Counted from the first letter of the stretch, positions 1 through 12,202 are shown. The stretch: 64,000 bases of DNA from Xylocopa sonorina (GCF_050948175.1 NW_027490237.1:728874-792873), one strand, 5' to 3'. A program made the numbers and translations. The notes: generated from the letters alone by a model not told the origin.

Positions 1-2090
1 AAGGAAATAGCGTTTGCAGATGTCTACGTATCATAGCAATAGAGTTCTTATGATTCTTAAAACGCGATATCGCAACTCATTTCTATGGTTCATGGTAAGA
101 TATAATATGATTTGCGAAGTGTTATGTATTCCTCGTCTACACTTCAAATGAATGTAAATGCGACACTTCCTTGCAAGGAAATAGCGTTTGCAGATGTCTA
201 CCTATCGTAGCAATAGGGTTCTAATGCTTCTTTAAACGCGATATCGCATCTCATTTCTTTGTTTCATGGTAAGATATAATATGATTTGCGAAGTGTTTTG
301 TATTCCTCGTCTACACTTCAAATGAATGTAAATGCGACACTTCCTTGCAAAGAAATAGCGTTTGCAGATGTCTACGTATCATAGCAATAGAGTTCTTATG
401 ATTCTTAAAACGCGATATCGCAACTCATTTCTATGGTTCATGGTAAGATATAATATGATTTGCGAAGTGTTATGTATTCCTCGTCTACACTTCAAATGAA
501 AGTAAATGCGACACTTCCTTGCAAGGAAATAGCGTCTGTAGATGTCTAGGTATCGTAGCAATAGAGTTCAAATGCTTCCTAAAACGAGATATTGCATCTC
601 ATATCTATGTTTCATGATAAGATATAATATTCATTGCAAAGTGTTATGCATTCCTCGTATACGATTCAAATGAATGTAAATGCGACACTTCCTTGCAAGG
701 AAATAGCGTTTGCAGATGTCTACGTATCATAGCAATAGAGTTCTTATGATTCTTAAAACGCGATATCGCAACTCATTTCTATGGTTCATGGTAAGATATA
801 ATATGATTTGCGAAGTGTTATGTATTCCTCGTCTACACTTCAAATGAAAGTAAATGCGACACTTCCTTGCAAGGAAATAGCGTTTCCAGATGTCTACGTA
901 TCGTAGCAATGGAGTTGTTATAATTCATAAAACGCGGTATCGATCTCAATTCTATATTTCATGGTAAGATATAATATGATTTGCGAAGTGTTGTGGATTC
1001 CTCGCCTACACTTCAAATGAATGTAAGTGCGACACTTCCTTGCAAAGAAATAGCGTTTGCAGATGTCTACGTATCGTAGCAATAGAGTTTTTATGATTCT
1101 TAAAACGCGATATCGCATCTCATTTCAATGTTTCATGGTAAGATATAATATGATATGCGAAGTGTTATGTATTCCTCGTCTACACTTCAAAGGAATGTAA
1201 ATGCGACACTTCCTTGCTAGGAAATAGCGTCTGCAGAAGTCTCGGTATCGTAGCGATAGAGTTCTAATGCTTCTTAAAACGCGATATCGCATCTCATTTC
1301 TATGTTTCATGGTAAGATATAATATGATTTGCGAAGTGTTATGTATTCCTCGTCTACACTTCAAATGAATGTAAATGCGACACTTCCTTGCAAGGAAATA
1401 GCGTTTGCAGATGTCTACGTATCGTAGCAATGGAGTTCTTATGATTCTTAAAACGCTATATCGATCTCAATTCTATGTTTCATGGTAAGATATAATATGA
1501 TTTGCGAAGTGTTATGTATTCCTCGTCTACACTTCAAATGAATATAAATGCGACACTTCCTTGCAAGGAAAAACCGTTTGCAGATGTCTACGTATCGTAG
1601 CAATAGATTTCTAATGCTTCTTAAAACGCGATATCGCATCTCATTTCTATGTTTCATGGTAAGATATAATATGATTTGCGAAGTGTTATGTATTCCTCGT
1701 CTACAGTTCAAATGAATGCAAATGCGACACTTCCTTGCAAGGAAATAGCGTTTGCAGACGTCTACCTATCGTAGCAATAGGGTTCTAATGCTTCTTAAAA
1801 CGCGATATCGCATCTCATTTCTATGTTTCATGGTAGGATATGATATTCATTCCGAAGTGTTATGCATTCCTCGTATACGATTCAAATGAATGTAAATGCG
1901 ACACTTCCTTGCAAGGAAATAGCGTTTGCAGATGTCTACGTATCGTAACAATAGATTTCTAATGCTTCTTAAAACGCGATATCGCATCTCATTTCTATGT
2001 TTCATAATAAGATATAATATGATTTGCGAAGAGTTATGTATTCCTCGTCTACACTTCAAATGAATACAAATGCGACACTTCCTTGCTAGG
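1..2090 (+). repeat. 174-bp satellite array, young monomer type, + orientation
   Basis: About twelve monomers. The phase is clear from the ATAGCGTTTGCAGATGTC landmark, which recurs every 174 bases (near 7, 181 and 355). Most units carry GGTAAGATATAATATGATTTG, cut here to AAGATATAATATGATTTG, the variant that dominates the right half of the window. Others carry an ATATTCATTG form with ATATTGCATCTC, as at about 585-640. A two-monomer (348 bp) higher-order period shows because the variant TACGTATCATAGC recurs near 28, 376 and 724. The conserved palindrome TTCCTTGCAAGGAA is seen at 167-180 and GCGATATCGC at 64-73. The array continues off the left edge. Reverse-strand open frames here follow from a unit length divisible by three and are not called as genes. 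Confidence 0.95.
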
Positions 2091-3277
2091 GAATAGCGTT
2101 TCCAGATGTCTACGTATCGTAGCGATAGAGTTCTAATGCTTCTTAAACGCGATATCGCATCTCATTTCAGTATTTCATGATAAGAAATAATATTCATAGT
2201 GAAGTGTTATGTACATCTTGTCTACACTTCAAAAGAATGTAAATGCCACACATCTTTGGTTGAAAATGCGTTTCCAGATATCAATGAAACGAAGCAATAG
2301 TGTTCTAATGCTTCTTGAAACGCGATATCGCATCTCCTTTCTATGTTTCATGATTAGATGTAATATTCATCGCGAATTGTTATGTATACCTCGTCTACAC
2401 TTCAGACGAATGTAAATGTCACACGGCCTTGCTAGGAAATAGCGTTTCCAGATGTCTACGTGTCGAAGCAATAGAGTTCTAATGCTTCTTCAGACGCGAT
2501 ATCGCATCTCAATTCTATGTTTCATGATAAAATATAATATTCATTGCGAAGTGTTATGTATACCTTGTCCACACTACTAAGGAATGTAAATTCCCCACTT
2601 CCTTGCTAGGAAATGCGCTTCGACATGTCTACGTATCGAAGCAATAGAGTTCTAACGCTTCTTAAAACGCGATGTCGCATTTCATTTCTATGTTTCATGA
2701 TAAGATATAATTTTCATCGCGAAGTGTTGTGTATTCCACGTCTACACTTCAAATGAATGTAAATGTCACACTTCCTTGCTAGGAAATAGCGTTTCCAGAT
2801 GCCTACGTATCGGAGCAGTAGAGTTTTAATTCTTTCTAAAACGCGATATCGGATCTCAATTCTATGTTTCATAATATGATATAATATTCATTGCGAAGTG
2901 TTATGTATACCTCGCCTGCACTGCAAAAGAAAGTAAATGCCACACTTCCTAGCTAAGAAATGCGTTTCTAGATGTCTACGTATCGATGCAATGGAGTTCT
3001 AATGCCTCGTAAAACGCGAAATCGCATCGCACTCCTATGTTTCATGATAAGATATATTATTCATTGCGAAGTGTCATGTGTACATCGTCTACACTTCAAA
3101 GGAATGTAAATGCCACACTTCCTTGGTAGGAAATGCGTTTCCAGATGTCTACATATGGAAGCAATGGAGTTCTAATGCTTCTTAAAACGCGATATCGGAT
3201 CGCAGTTCTATGTTTCATGGTAAGATATAATATTCATTGCAAAGTGTTGCGTATACCACGTCTGCACTTCAAAAGAA
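2091..3277 (+). repeat. 174-bp satellite array, diverged monomers, + orientation
   Basis: The same 174-bp unit continues, but the monomers differ from one another at many sites and mostly carry the ATATTCATTGCGAAGTG form rather than ATGATTTGCGAAGTG. TTCCTTGCTAGGAA or further decayed forms replace the perfect palindrome of the younger units. The array stops inside a monomer just after CTTCAAAAGAA at 3277, where non-satellite sequence begins. The change from young to diverged type at about 2.06-2.16 kb happens without any inserted element. Confidence 0.92.
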
Positions 3278-4483
3278 GTTGAATCCACAATGCGGTCATA
3301 TAGATACAGAAACGGCAAAAATTCCAAACAATAATTTAAAAAATTCAAAAAGGGGGGAGTGAAAATCCATCTCCTTTACGATGATAAGGAACAAGTCTGC
3401 CTCATGCACTACAATATCCCAAACAGCCAGCGATTGGCACGCCAATGACAATGGATGGAACGAACTCCGTGTCAGAACTGTGCTAACAAAGTGCTCCTAC
3501 TCAGCTTTCGAAATGGCATACTGTAGTACTGGGGCGGCATTCGTATCACGGCACTATTAAAGCACCGAGATATAGCACACGGGCTACACGGCCGTGACAA
3601 TGACACTATCAGCTCACCATAGCTACACGGTTGGTTGTGGCATAGTCTGACATTTACTAATGGGGAAGCTGTTTCCATAAAAATTATAAGCAAATATGAA
3701 AAATGACTAAACTGTGCAATTTATTTATTTTGATTCCAATATAGATACACCGGCACAACACAAAGATATAAGAATTCGATTTTATTATTTCTATAAACTA
3801 GCTCGATAGGGCGATTTTTTCCATAAAGTCGATAATTACTTTGTCATAAAAATATATACACTTATTTTATATATATTTTCTTCAATTTATTGTTACAAAT
3901 TCATGCAATTGAGGGTTACATTAAATACGATGACAGCATGTTATTTCAAAAATTACACAAGGCGAAGTTAGGGATGCAACAGCATGAATTTTATTTTATA
4001 AGTAATATTTTTCTTATAAATACTATTTTTAGTCTATGATGGATTGAAAGAAATATATACGACTCGCTCAATAACTATAAATATAGGAAAACGACCATCA
4101 AAATGTCTATCAATACTCATATGCTGAACATCTACTGACATCTAACGGTTCTAATTTGTATGAAAGCACAGGTTCCCCATTGCCAAATGTGATCCTGCGT
4201 CATTGCTGAGGAGATTCATGAATGGAGCGATGATACGCGTGTCACCATGGTGCTGGTTCTGCGCGATTCGCTTGTCTAGAACGTGCTGGTAACACGTTCT
4301 GGCATTTTAGTCAACGAATCCGGTCACAGATGACTACGAATCAGTTGACAATCCTCGGAAGTGGCAATATAGTGCCGGCATGGTGTCGCTACCATCTTGC
4401 CGTTTGTTATTTGGGATGCTTTTAGTGCATTATTCGGAATTGAATTCGAACACATAGCTACTTAATCGCAAATTTGTATGTAC
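3278..4483. other. Non-satellite AT-rich segment, unrecognised
   Basis: This 1.2-kb stretch has no 174-bp periodicity and no coding region I can defend. It is AT-rich around 3.68-4.12 kb. A purine run (AAAAAGGGGGGAGTG) lies at about 3346-3360 and resembles a retroelement polypurine tract, but no LTR can be tied to it. A perfect 10-bp palindrome CACGGCCGTG lies near 3588-3597. An inverted repeat AGAACGTG / CACGTTCT with a 7-base loop lies at 4278-4300. The one 73-codon reverse frame (3472-3693) has no recognisable motif. It sits between a + satellite block and a - satellite block and so forms part of an orientation-switch junction. It could be a relic of a mobile element or captured unique DNA. 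Confidence 0.5.
4278..4300. other. Short inverted repeat (8-bp arms, 7-base loop)
   Basis: AGAACGTG at 4278-4285 is followed by CTGGTAA and then by its exact reverse complement CACGTTCT at 4293-4300. It could form a hairpin in single-stranded DNA or RNA. No neighbouring gene suggests a function. Confidence 0.6.
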
Positions 4484-4514
4484 TGTGACGTGGTGAAGTC
4501 ACAAGGCTCGCTCA

Positions 4515-4529
4515 CCCCCCCCCCCCCCC
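4515..4529 (+). repeat. Homopolymer C15 tract
   Basis: An uninterrupted run of fifteen C residues follows GCTCGCTCA. The other strand is therefore G15. Homopolymer length in assemblies is error-prone, so the exact count is uncertain. Confidence 0.85.
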
Positions 4530-4637
4530 TGCTTCGGTTAGACTAGCTCGCAGATCACAACCCATGCGAGAAGCGCGACACGGACCATCGCGATAGCTGT
4601 ATTTGAGAGGAGCGTGAAATACAGGATGGTAGAACCT

Positions 4638-4654
4638 CCCCCCCCCCCCCCCCC
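4638..4654 (+). repeat. Homopolymer C17 tract
   Basis: An uninterrupted run of seventeen C residues follows AGAACCT, 108 bp after the end of the C15 tract. Together they could support i-motif or G-quadruplex structures; that is inferred only from composition. Confidence 0.85.
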
Positions 4655-4939
4655 GTTCGTTTCTCTCTCACCGTTCAACGGATTAGACTGGCGAGCTGAT
4701 GGAAGAAGCGACCCATAAGACGCCTCTTCGGCGGATAATAAGACCGCAGGTTCGCGGAAGGGCTGTGCGCCGAGGTAGCGTGACGGGCTCGATGGTGGAG
4801 GAGTCGGGAAGTGAGCAAGAAGAGACCCTGAAGCCCGAAGGATAGGATCGAGAGCTCTGCAACGATAAGACTGCTGCCATAGTCCATGGAGACAAACAGG
4901 ATGGTTCTCGGGTGTGAGAAGTACCTCTACCCCTCCCCC

Positions 4940-7900
4940 ATTAGAACTCTATTGCTTCGCTACGTAGACATCTGGAAACGCTATTCCCTAGCAAGGAAGT
5001 GTTGCATTTACATTTTTTTGACGTGTAGACGAGAATACATGACACTTCGCAATGAATATTATATCTTATCATGAAAAATACAAATGAGATGCGATATCGC
5101 GTTCTAAGAAGCATTAGAACTTTATTGCTTCGATAGGGAGACATTCGGAAACGCTATTTCTTAGCCAGGATGTGTGGCATTTACATTCTTTTGAAGTGTA
5201 GACGAGGTATACATGACACTTCGCAATGAAGATTATATCTTACCATGAAACATAGAAATGAGATGCGATATCGCGTATTGAGAAGCATTAGATATCTATT
5301 GCTACGATACGAAGACATCTGCAAGCGCTATTTCCAAGCAAGGAGGTGTCGCATTTACATTCTTTTGAAGTGAATACGAGGTATACATATCACTCCACAA
5401 TGCATATTATATCTTATCATGAAACATAGAAATGACTACGAATATAACATTATAACTCTATTGCTACGATACGTAGACATCTGCAAACGCGATTTCCTAG
5501 CAAGGAAGTGTCGCATTTACATTCTTTTGAAGTGAATGCGAGGTATACATAACATTGTACAATGAATAATACATCTTATCATGAAACATAGATATGAGAT
5601 GCGATATCCCGTTTTAAGAAGCATGAGAACTCTATTGCTTCGATACGTAGCCATCTGCAAGCGGTATTTCCCAGCAAGGAAGTGTTGCATTTACATTCTT
5701 TTGATGTGTAGACGAAGGTACATGACACTTCGCAATGTAAGTTATATCTTATCGTGAAACGCAGAAGTGAGATGCGATATCGCGTTTTAAGAAGCATTAG
5801 AACTCTATTGCTTCGATACGTAGTCATCTGCAAACGTTAATTCCTAGCATGGAAGTGTCGCATTTACATTATTTCGGAGCGAATACGAGGTATACATAGC
5901 ACTTCGCAATGTATATTATATCTTATCATGAAACATAGATATGGGATACGATATCCCGTCTTAAAAAGCATGAGAACTCTAATGCTACGATACATAGACA
6001 TCTGCAAACACTATTTCCGGGCAAGGAAATGTCGCGTCTACATTCTTTTGAAGTGAATACGAGGTTTTCATAACACTCCACGATGAAAATTATATCGTAT
6101 CATGAAACATAGAAATGTGATGTAATATGGCGATTTAAGAAGCATTAGAACTCCATTGCTTCGATACGTAGACATCTGCAAACGCTACTTCCTAGCAAGG
6201 AAGTGTCGCATTTACATTCTTTTGAAAGGAATACGAGGTATACATGACACTTCGCAATGAATATTATATCTAATCATGAAACGTAGAAATGTGATGAGAT
6301 ATAACGATTTAGGAAGCATTAGAACACTATTGCTTCGATCCGTGGACATCTGCAAACGCTATTTCCTGGCAAGGAAGTGTCGCGTTTACATTCTTTTGAA
6401 GTGAATACGAGGTATACATAACACTCCACAATGAAAATTATATCTTATCATGAAACATAGAATTGAGATGTAATATGGCGATTTAAGAAGCATTAGAACA
6501 CTATCGCTTCGATACGTAGATATCTGCAAACGCTACTTCCTAACAAGGAAGTGTCGCATTTACATTCTTTCGAAAGGAATACGAGGCATACATGACACTT
6601 CGCAATGAATATTATATCTTATCATGAAACATAGGAATGAGATGCGATATGACGAGTTAAGAAGCATTAGAATTCTATTGCTTCGATACGTAGACATCTG
6701 CAAACGCTATTTCCTAGCAAGGAAGTGTCGCATGTACATTCAATTGAAGTGAATGCGATCTATACATGGCACTTCGCAATGAATATTATATATTATCATG
6801 AAACATATATATGAGATGCGATATGGCGATTTAAGAAGCATTAGAAATCCATTGCTTCGATACGTAGACATTTGCAAACGCTATTTGCAAGCAAGGAAGA
6901 GTCGTATTTACATACTTTTGAAGTGAATACGAGGTATACATAACGCTCCACAATGATTATTACATATTATCATGAAACTTAGTAATGAGTAGCGATATCG
7001 CGTTTAGAGAAGCATTAGAACCCTAATGCTACGATACGTAGACATCTGCAAACGCTATTTCCGGGCAAGGAAGTGTCGCGTCTACATTCTTTTGAAGTGA
7101 ATACGAGGCTTTCATAACACTCCACGATGAAAATTATATCGTATCATGAAACATAGAAATGAGATGTAATATGGCGATGTAAGAAGCATTAGAACTCCAT
7201 TGCTTCGATACGTAGACATCTGCAAACGCTACTTCCTAGCAAGGGAGTGTCGCATTTACATTCCTTTGAAAGGCATACGAAGTATAAATGACACTTCGCA
7301 ATGAATATTATATCTTATCATGAAACAGAAATGTGATGCGATATGGCGATTTATGAAGCATTAGATGTCTATTTCCTCGATACGTAGACATCTGCAAACG
7401 CTATTTCCTAGCAAGGAAATGCCGCATTTACATTCATTTGAAGTGTATGCGAGGTATACATAAAACTTCGCAATGAATATTATATATTATCATGAAACAT
7501 AGAAATGAGAAGCGATATCGCGTTTTGAGAAGCATTGGATCTCTAATCCCACGATACGTAGACATCTGCAAACGCTATTTTCTAGCAAGGAAGTGTCGCA
7601 TTTACATTCATTTGAAGTGTATGCGAGGTACACATGACACTTTGCAGTGAATATTAAATATTATCATGAAACATAGGAACGAGATGCGATATCGCGAATT
7701 AACAAGCATTACAACTCTATTGCTTCGATACGTAGACATCTGCAAACGCTATTTCCTAGCAAAGAAGTGTCGCATTTACGTTCATTTGAAGTGTATGCGA
7801 GGTATACATGGCACTTCGCAGTGAATATTATATATTATCATGAAACATATAAATGAGATGCGATATCGCGAATTAACAAGTTTAGAACCCTATTTCCTCG

Positions 7901-10900
7901 ATACGTAGACATCTGCAAACGCTATTTCCTAGCAAGGAAATGCCGCATTTACATTCATTTGAAGTGTATGCGAGGTATACATGACACTTCGCAATGAATA
8001 TTATATATTATCATGAAACATAGAAATGGGATGCGATATCGCGAATTAACAAGTTTAGAACTCTATTTCCTCGATACGTAGACATCTGCAAACGCTATTT
8101 CCTAGCAAGGAAGTGTCGCATTTACATTCTTTTGAAGTGAATACGAGGTATACATAACAGTGCACAATGAATATTATATCTTATCATGAAACATAGAAAT
8201 GAGATGCGATATCGCGATTTAAGAAGTTTTAGAACTCTTTTGCTTCGATACGTAGATATCTGCAAACGCTATATCCTAGCAAGGAACTGTCGCATTTACA
8301 TTCATTTGAAGTGTATGCGAGGTATACATGACACTTCGCAACGAATATTATACATTATCATGAAACATAGAAATGAGATGCGATATCACGAATTAGCAAG
8401 CTTTAGAACTCTATTGCTTCGATACGTAGACATCTGCAAACGCTATTTTCTAGCAAGGAAGTGTCGCATTTACATTCTTTTGAAGTGAATACGAGGTATA
8501 GATTACACTTAGCAATGAATATTATATCTTGTCACGAAACATAGAAATGAGATGCGATGTGACGATTCAAGAAGCATTAGAACTCTATTGCTTTGATACG
8601 TAGACATCTGCAAACGCTTTTCCTAGCAAGGATGTGTCGCATTTACATTCATTTGAAGTGTATGCGAGGAATACATGACATATCGCAATGAATATTATAT
8701 ATTATCATGAAACATAGGAATGAGGTGCGATATTGCGAATTAACAAGCTTTATAACTCTATTGCTTCGATACGTAGACATCTGCAAACTCTATTTCCTAG
8801 CAAGGAAATGCCGCATTTACATTCATTTGAAGTGTATGCGAGGTATACATAACAAATCGCAATGAATATTATATATTATCATGAAACATAGAAATGAGAA
8901 GCGATATCGCGTTTTGAGAAGCATTGGATCTCTAATCCCACGATACGTAGACATCTGCAAACGCTATTTTCTAGCAAGGAAGTGTCGGATTTACATTCAT
9001 TTGAAGTGTATGCGAGGTATACATGACACTACGCAATGAATATTAAATACTATCATGAAACATAGAAATGAGAAACGACGTCGCGTTTTGAGAAGCATTA
9101 GAGCACTTATGCTACAATACGTAGACATCTGCAAACGCTGTTTCCTAGCAAGGAAGTGTCGCATTTACATACTTTTGAAGTGAATACGAGTTATACATAA
9201 CACTGCGCAGTGAATATTGTATCTTATCATGAAACATAGAAATGAGATGCGATGTGGCGATTTAAGAAGCATTAGAACTCTATTGCTTCGATACGTAGAC
9301 ATCTGCAAACGCTACTTCCTTGCAACTAAGTGTCGCATTTACATTCTTTTGAAGTGAATGCGAGGTATACATAGCACAGCACAGTGAATATTATATCTTA
9401 TCATGAAACATAGAAATGAGATGCGATATGGCGATTTAAGAAGCATTAGAACTCTCTTGCTTCGATACTTAGACATCTATAAACGCTGCTTCCTAGCAAG
9501 GAAGTGTATCATTTACATTCCTTTGAAAGGAATACGAGGTATACATAACACTGCACAATGGATATGATATCTTATCGTGAAACATAGAAATGAGATGCGG
9601 TATCGCGATTTAAGAAGCTTTAGAACTCTTTTGCTTCGATACGTAGACATCTGCAAACGCTATTCCCTAGCAAGGAAGTGTCGCATTTACATTCTTTTGA
9701 GGTGAATACGAGGTATATATGACAGTTCGCAATGAATACTATATATTATCATGAAACATAGAAATGAGATGCGATATCACGAATTAGCAAGCTTTAGAAC
9801 TCTATTACTTCGATACGTAGACATCTGCAAACGCTATTTCCTAGCAAGGAAGTGTCGCCTTTACATACTTTTGAAGTGAATACGAGGAATACATGACACT
9901 TAGCAATGAATATTATATCTTATCATGAAACATAGAAATGAGATGCGATGTGACGATTCAAGAAGCATTAGAACTCTATTGCTTTGATACGTAGACATCT
10001 GCAAACGCTTTCCCTAGCAAGGATGTGTCGCATTTACATTCATTTGAAGTGTATGCGAGGTATACATGACACATCGCAATGAATATTATATATTATCATG
10101 AAACATAGGAATGAGGTGCGATATTGCGAATTAACAAGCTTTAGAACTCTATTGCTTCGATACGTAGACATCTGCAAACGCTATTTCCTAGCAAGGAAAT
10201 GCCGCATTTACATTCATTTGAAGTGTATGCGAGGTATACATAACACTTCGCAATGAATATTATATATTATCATGAAACATAGAAATGAGAAGCGATATCG
10301 CGTTTTGAGAAGCATTGGATCTCTAATCCCACGATACGTAGACATCTGCAAACGCTATTTTCTAGCAAGGAAGTGTCGCATTTACATTCATTTGAAGTGT
10401 ATGCGAGGTATACATGACACTTTGCAGTGAATATTAAATATTATCATGAAACATAGGAACGAGATGCGATATCGCGAATTAACAAGCATTACAACTCTAT
10501 TGCTTCGATACGTAGACATCTGCAAACGCTATTTCCTAGCAAAGAAGTGTCGCATTTACGTTCATTTGAAGTGTATGCGAGGTATACATGGCACTTCGCT
10601 ATGAATATCATATATTATCATGAAACATAGTAATGAGTAGCGATATCGCGTATAGAGGAGCATTAGAATTCTAATGCTACGATACGTAGACATCTGCAAA
10701 CGCTATTTCCTGGCAAGGAAGTGTCGCGTTTACATTCTTTTGAAGTGAATACGAGGTATACATAATACTTCCCAATGAATTTTATATCTTACCATGAAAC
10801 ATAGAAATGAGATACGATATCGCGATTTCAGAAGCATCAGAATTCTATTGCTTCGATACGTAGACATCTGCAAACGCTATTCCCTAGCAAGGAAGTGTCG

Positions 10901-11107
10901 CATTTACATTCTTTTGAGGTGAATACGAGGTATATATGACAGTTCGCAATGAATATTATATCTTATCATGAAACATAGACGTGAGACTTGGTATCGCGTT
11001 TTAAGAAGCATTGGAACTCTATTACTTCGAAACCTAGGCATCTAAATCGCTATTCTACTACAAAGAACTGTGGGCTTTACATGCTTTTGATGTATTGAGA
11101 AGATTTT
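4940..11107 (-). repeat. 174-bp satellite array, inverted, diverged monomers
   Basis: About 35 monomers read on the plus strand as the reverse complement of the flanking blocks (landmarks TTCGATACGTAGACATCTG and CGCAATGAATATTATATC). Consecutive GAAACATAGAAATGAG landmarks at 9420 and 9594 give the 174-bp period. The first monomer begins inside the unit at TTAGAACTC. From about 10.98 kb the monomers become clearly more degraded, and the array ends inside a unit at a TATTGAGAAGATTTT remnant next to the 538-bp repeat. Higher-order periods of 1,044 bp (about 6.0 and 7.05 kb) and about 1,390 bp (7.1-10.7 kb) are present. Confidence 0.94.
7090..10700 (-). repeat. Higher-order repeat, 8 monomers (~1.39 kb), in inverted array
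   Basis: The diagnostic variant GAGAAGCATTGGATCTCTAA recurs at about 7526, 8915 and 10,306, giving intervals of 1,389 and 1,391 bp, close to 8 x 174 = 1,392. A second diagnostic, AATTAGCAAGCTTTAG, recurs at 8391 and 9782 (1,391 bp). Copies differ at scattered sites and by small indels, so this amplification is older than the near-identical higher-order repeats at 54-63 kb. Confidence 0.75.
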
Positions 11108-11645
11108 GTCTGCCCTGCACCAGGACGGTTATCGGGCGTGCTTCCTCATCCGGACGGGTATAAGCAAACGGAATCTACCATCAACCGCCCAGTTACACAC
11201 AGCTCACTGAAACCTGCGATTGGAAAATCCAGATGTGCCGCGGCGCGTTCCCCGTGCGTGAGTCCTTCAGCTAGTCCGCCAGAGGGGACGAATCCCAACA
11301 GGCGGAGTGCCCCCATGGGAACCTCGGTTAGGCGACCTCACTACGTGTACGCGATCGCCCTCACTCTGACCCTTTTTGATTTAATATGAATCAGTTTGGC
11401 CAAATTTATTGATGATCCAGACTTCCAGCCTCAGTCTTGTTCAATTTTACTTTATGAATGTGGCCCAGACTAGTTTGGGCATATTAATAATGCACCAAAC
11501 CCCCGAGTCGCAGAATTATTCAATAACCCCAGTGATCCGTTAGCCGCCGGGTAAGCCCGACGGCCAGGTTCCGTCACGAGGAAGTGGGGATGGGTACTTC
11601 ATGGACACCCAGGTTTTAGAACCCCGTATTGGTAAGATATTTTTT
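11108..11645. repeat. Unclassified ~538-bp repeat, copy 1
   Basis: It runs from GTCTGCCCTGCACCAGGACG to the TATTGGTAAGATAT boundary and is followed directly by a second copy 538 bp downstream. Composition is GC-richer than the satellite and no long conserved frame links the copies, so the 83-codon frame at 11,138 is not supported. Landmarks shared by all copies include AATCCAGATGTGCCGC, CTCACTCTGACCCTTTTT and TTTGGCCAAATTT. I do not recognise the family. It could be a second satellite, a fragment of a non-LTR element or a piece of an LTR element. Confidence 0.8.
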
Positions 11646-12170
11646 GTCTGCCCTACACCGGGATGGTGATCGGGTATGGTTCCTGACCCAAGCGGGTATA
11701 GCCAGACGGAATCTACAATCTACCAACCAGTTACTCCCACCTCACTGAAAGGGGCGATGGGAAAATCCAGATGTGCCGCAGCTCCTTTCCCAGCGGGTGA
11801 GCCTTTCAGCTACTCCGTCAGAGAGGACGAATACTAACCGCCGGAGTACCCACGGGGAACCTCGGGGAGGCGGACTCACTACGTGTACGCGAACACGTTC
11901 ACTCTGACCCTTTTTGAATTAGGATGGATCAGTTTGGCCAAATTTATAAATGATTCAGACTGCCAGCCTCAGTCTTATTCAATTTTGCCCTACGAAAGTG
12001 TCTCGGACTAGCTTGGGCAAATCGATAATGCACCAAACCTCCGAGTCCCAGTTTAATTTGATAGCCCCAGAGCCCCGTTAGCCTCCGGGCAACCCTGGCG
12101 CCCAGGTTCCACCACGAGGAGGTGGGGATGGGTACTTCCTGGACACCCAGGTTCTGGAACCCTTATTGGC
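11646..12170. repeat. Unclassified ~538-bp repeat, copy 2 (tandem)
   Basis: This is a near-full tandem copy of 11,108-11,645, with about 525 bp before the satellite resumes. The end, CCTTATTGGCAAGATATACA, passes straight into the satellite motif AAGATATACATAACGCG. The last bases of each copy (AAGATAT) match the satellite at the insertion point, so the repeat boundary and the satellite share a short sequence. Copies 1 and 2 differ by scattered substitutions and short indels. Confidence 0.8.
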
Positions 12171-12202
12171 AAGATATACATAACGCGTTGCATTGATATT
12201 AC
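12171..12202 (-). repeat. Satellite fragment between insertions
   Basis: Thirty-two bases of the inverted, most diverged satellite type (ATACATAACGCGTTGCATTG) separate the 538-bp repeat from the TG...CA element. The last bases, ATTAC at 12,198-12,202, are the left target-site copy of that element. Confidence 0.85.
12199..12202. other. Target-site duplication, left copy (TTAC)
   Basis: TTAC directly precedes the TGTGACG end of the insertion. It matches 13,828-13,831 and the undisturbed satellite motif GAATATTACATCTTATC. Confidence 0.7.

Larger units (their letters stand above)
4484..4939. other. LTR-like segment with two long C tracts
   Basis: The segment begins TGTGACG, as does the better supported insertion at 12,203, and ends ...CCCCCA directly against - satellite at 4940, giving TG...CA ends over 456 bp. 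The first 20 bases hold an inverted repeat (TGTGAC, 8-base loop, GTCACA). Two C runs (4515-4529 and 4638-4654) are each followed by a related TTAGACT-containing stretch, hinting at an internal partial duplication. There is no target-site duplication: GTAC on the left, TTAG on the right, and only the right flank is satellite. Reverse-strand frames of about 70 codons overlap each other and show no motif. The LTR reading is an inference from the terminal bases only. Confidence 0.4.

Noticed and set aside
175..348. CENP-B box in the satellite
   Set aside because: The closest stretch, TTCGATACGTAGACAT, fits TTCG but lacks the required A and CGGG positions.
3346..3360. Polypurine tract of an LTR element
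   Set aside because: A purine run alone; no matching LTR start or second copy could be found next to it.
4150..4450. tRNA gene in the AT-rich segment
   Set aside because: A hairpin at 4278-4300 is present but no cloverleaf with A- and B-box sequences could be placed around it.
4940..11107. Hammerhead ribozyme in the satellite, as known from some insect satellites
   Set aside because: GAAAC occurs in each inverted unit (CATGAAACATAG), but no CTGANGA core element lies at a suitable distance.
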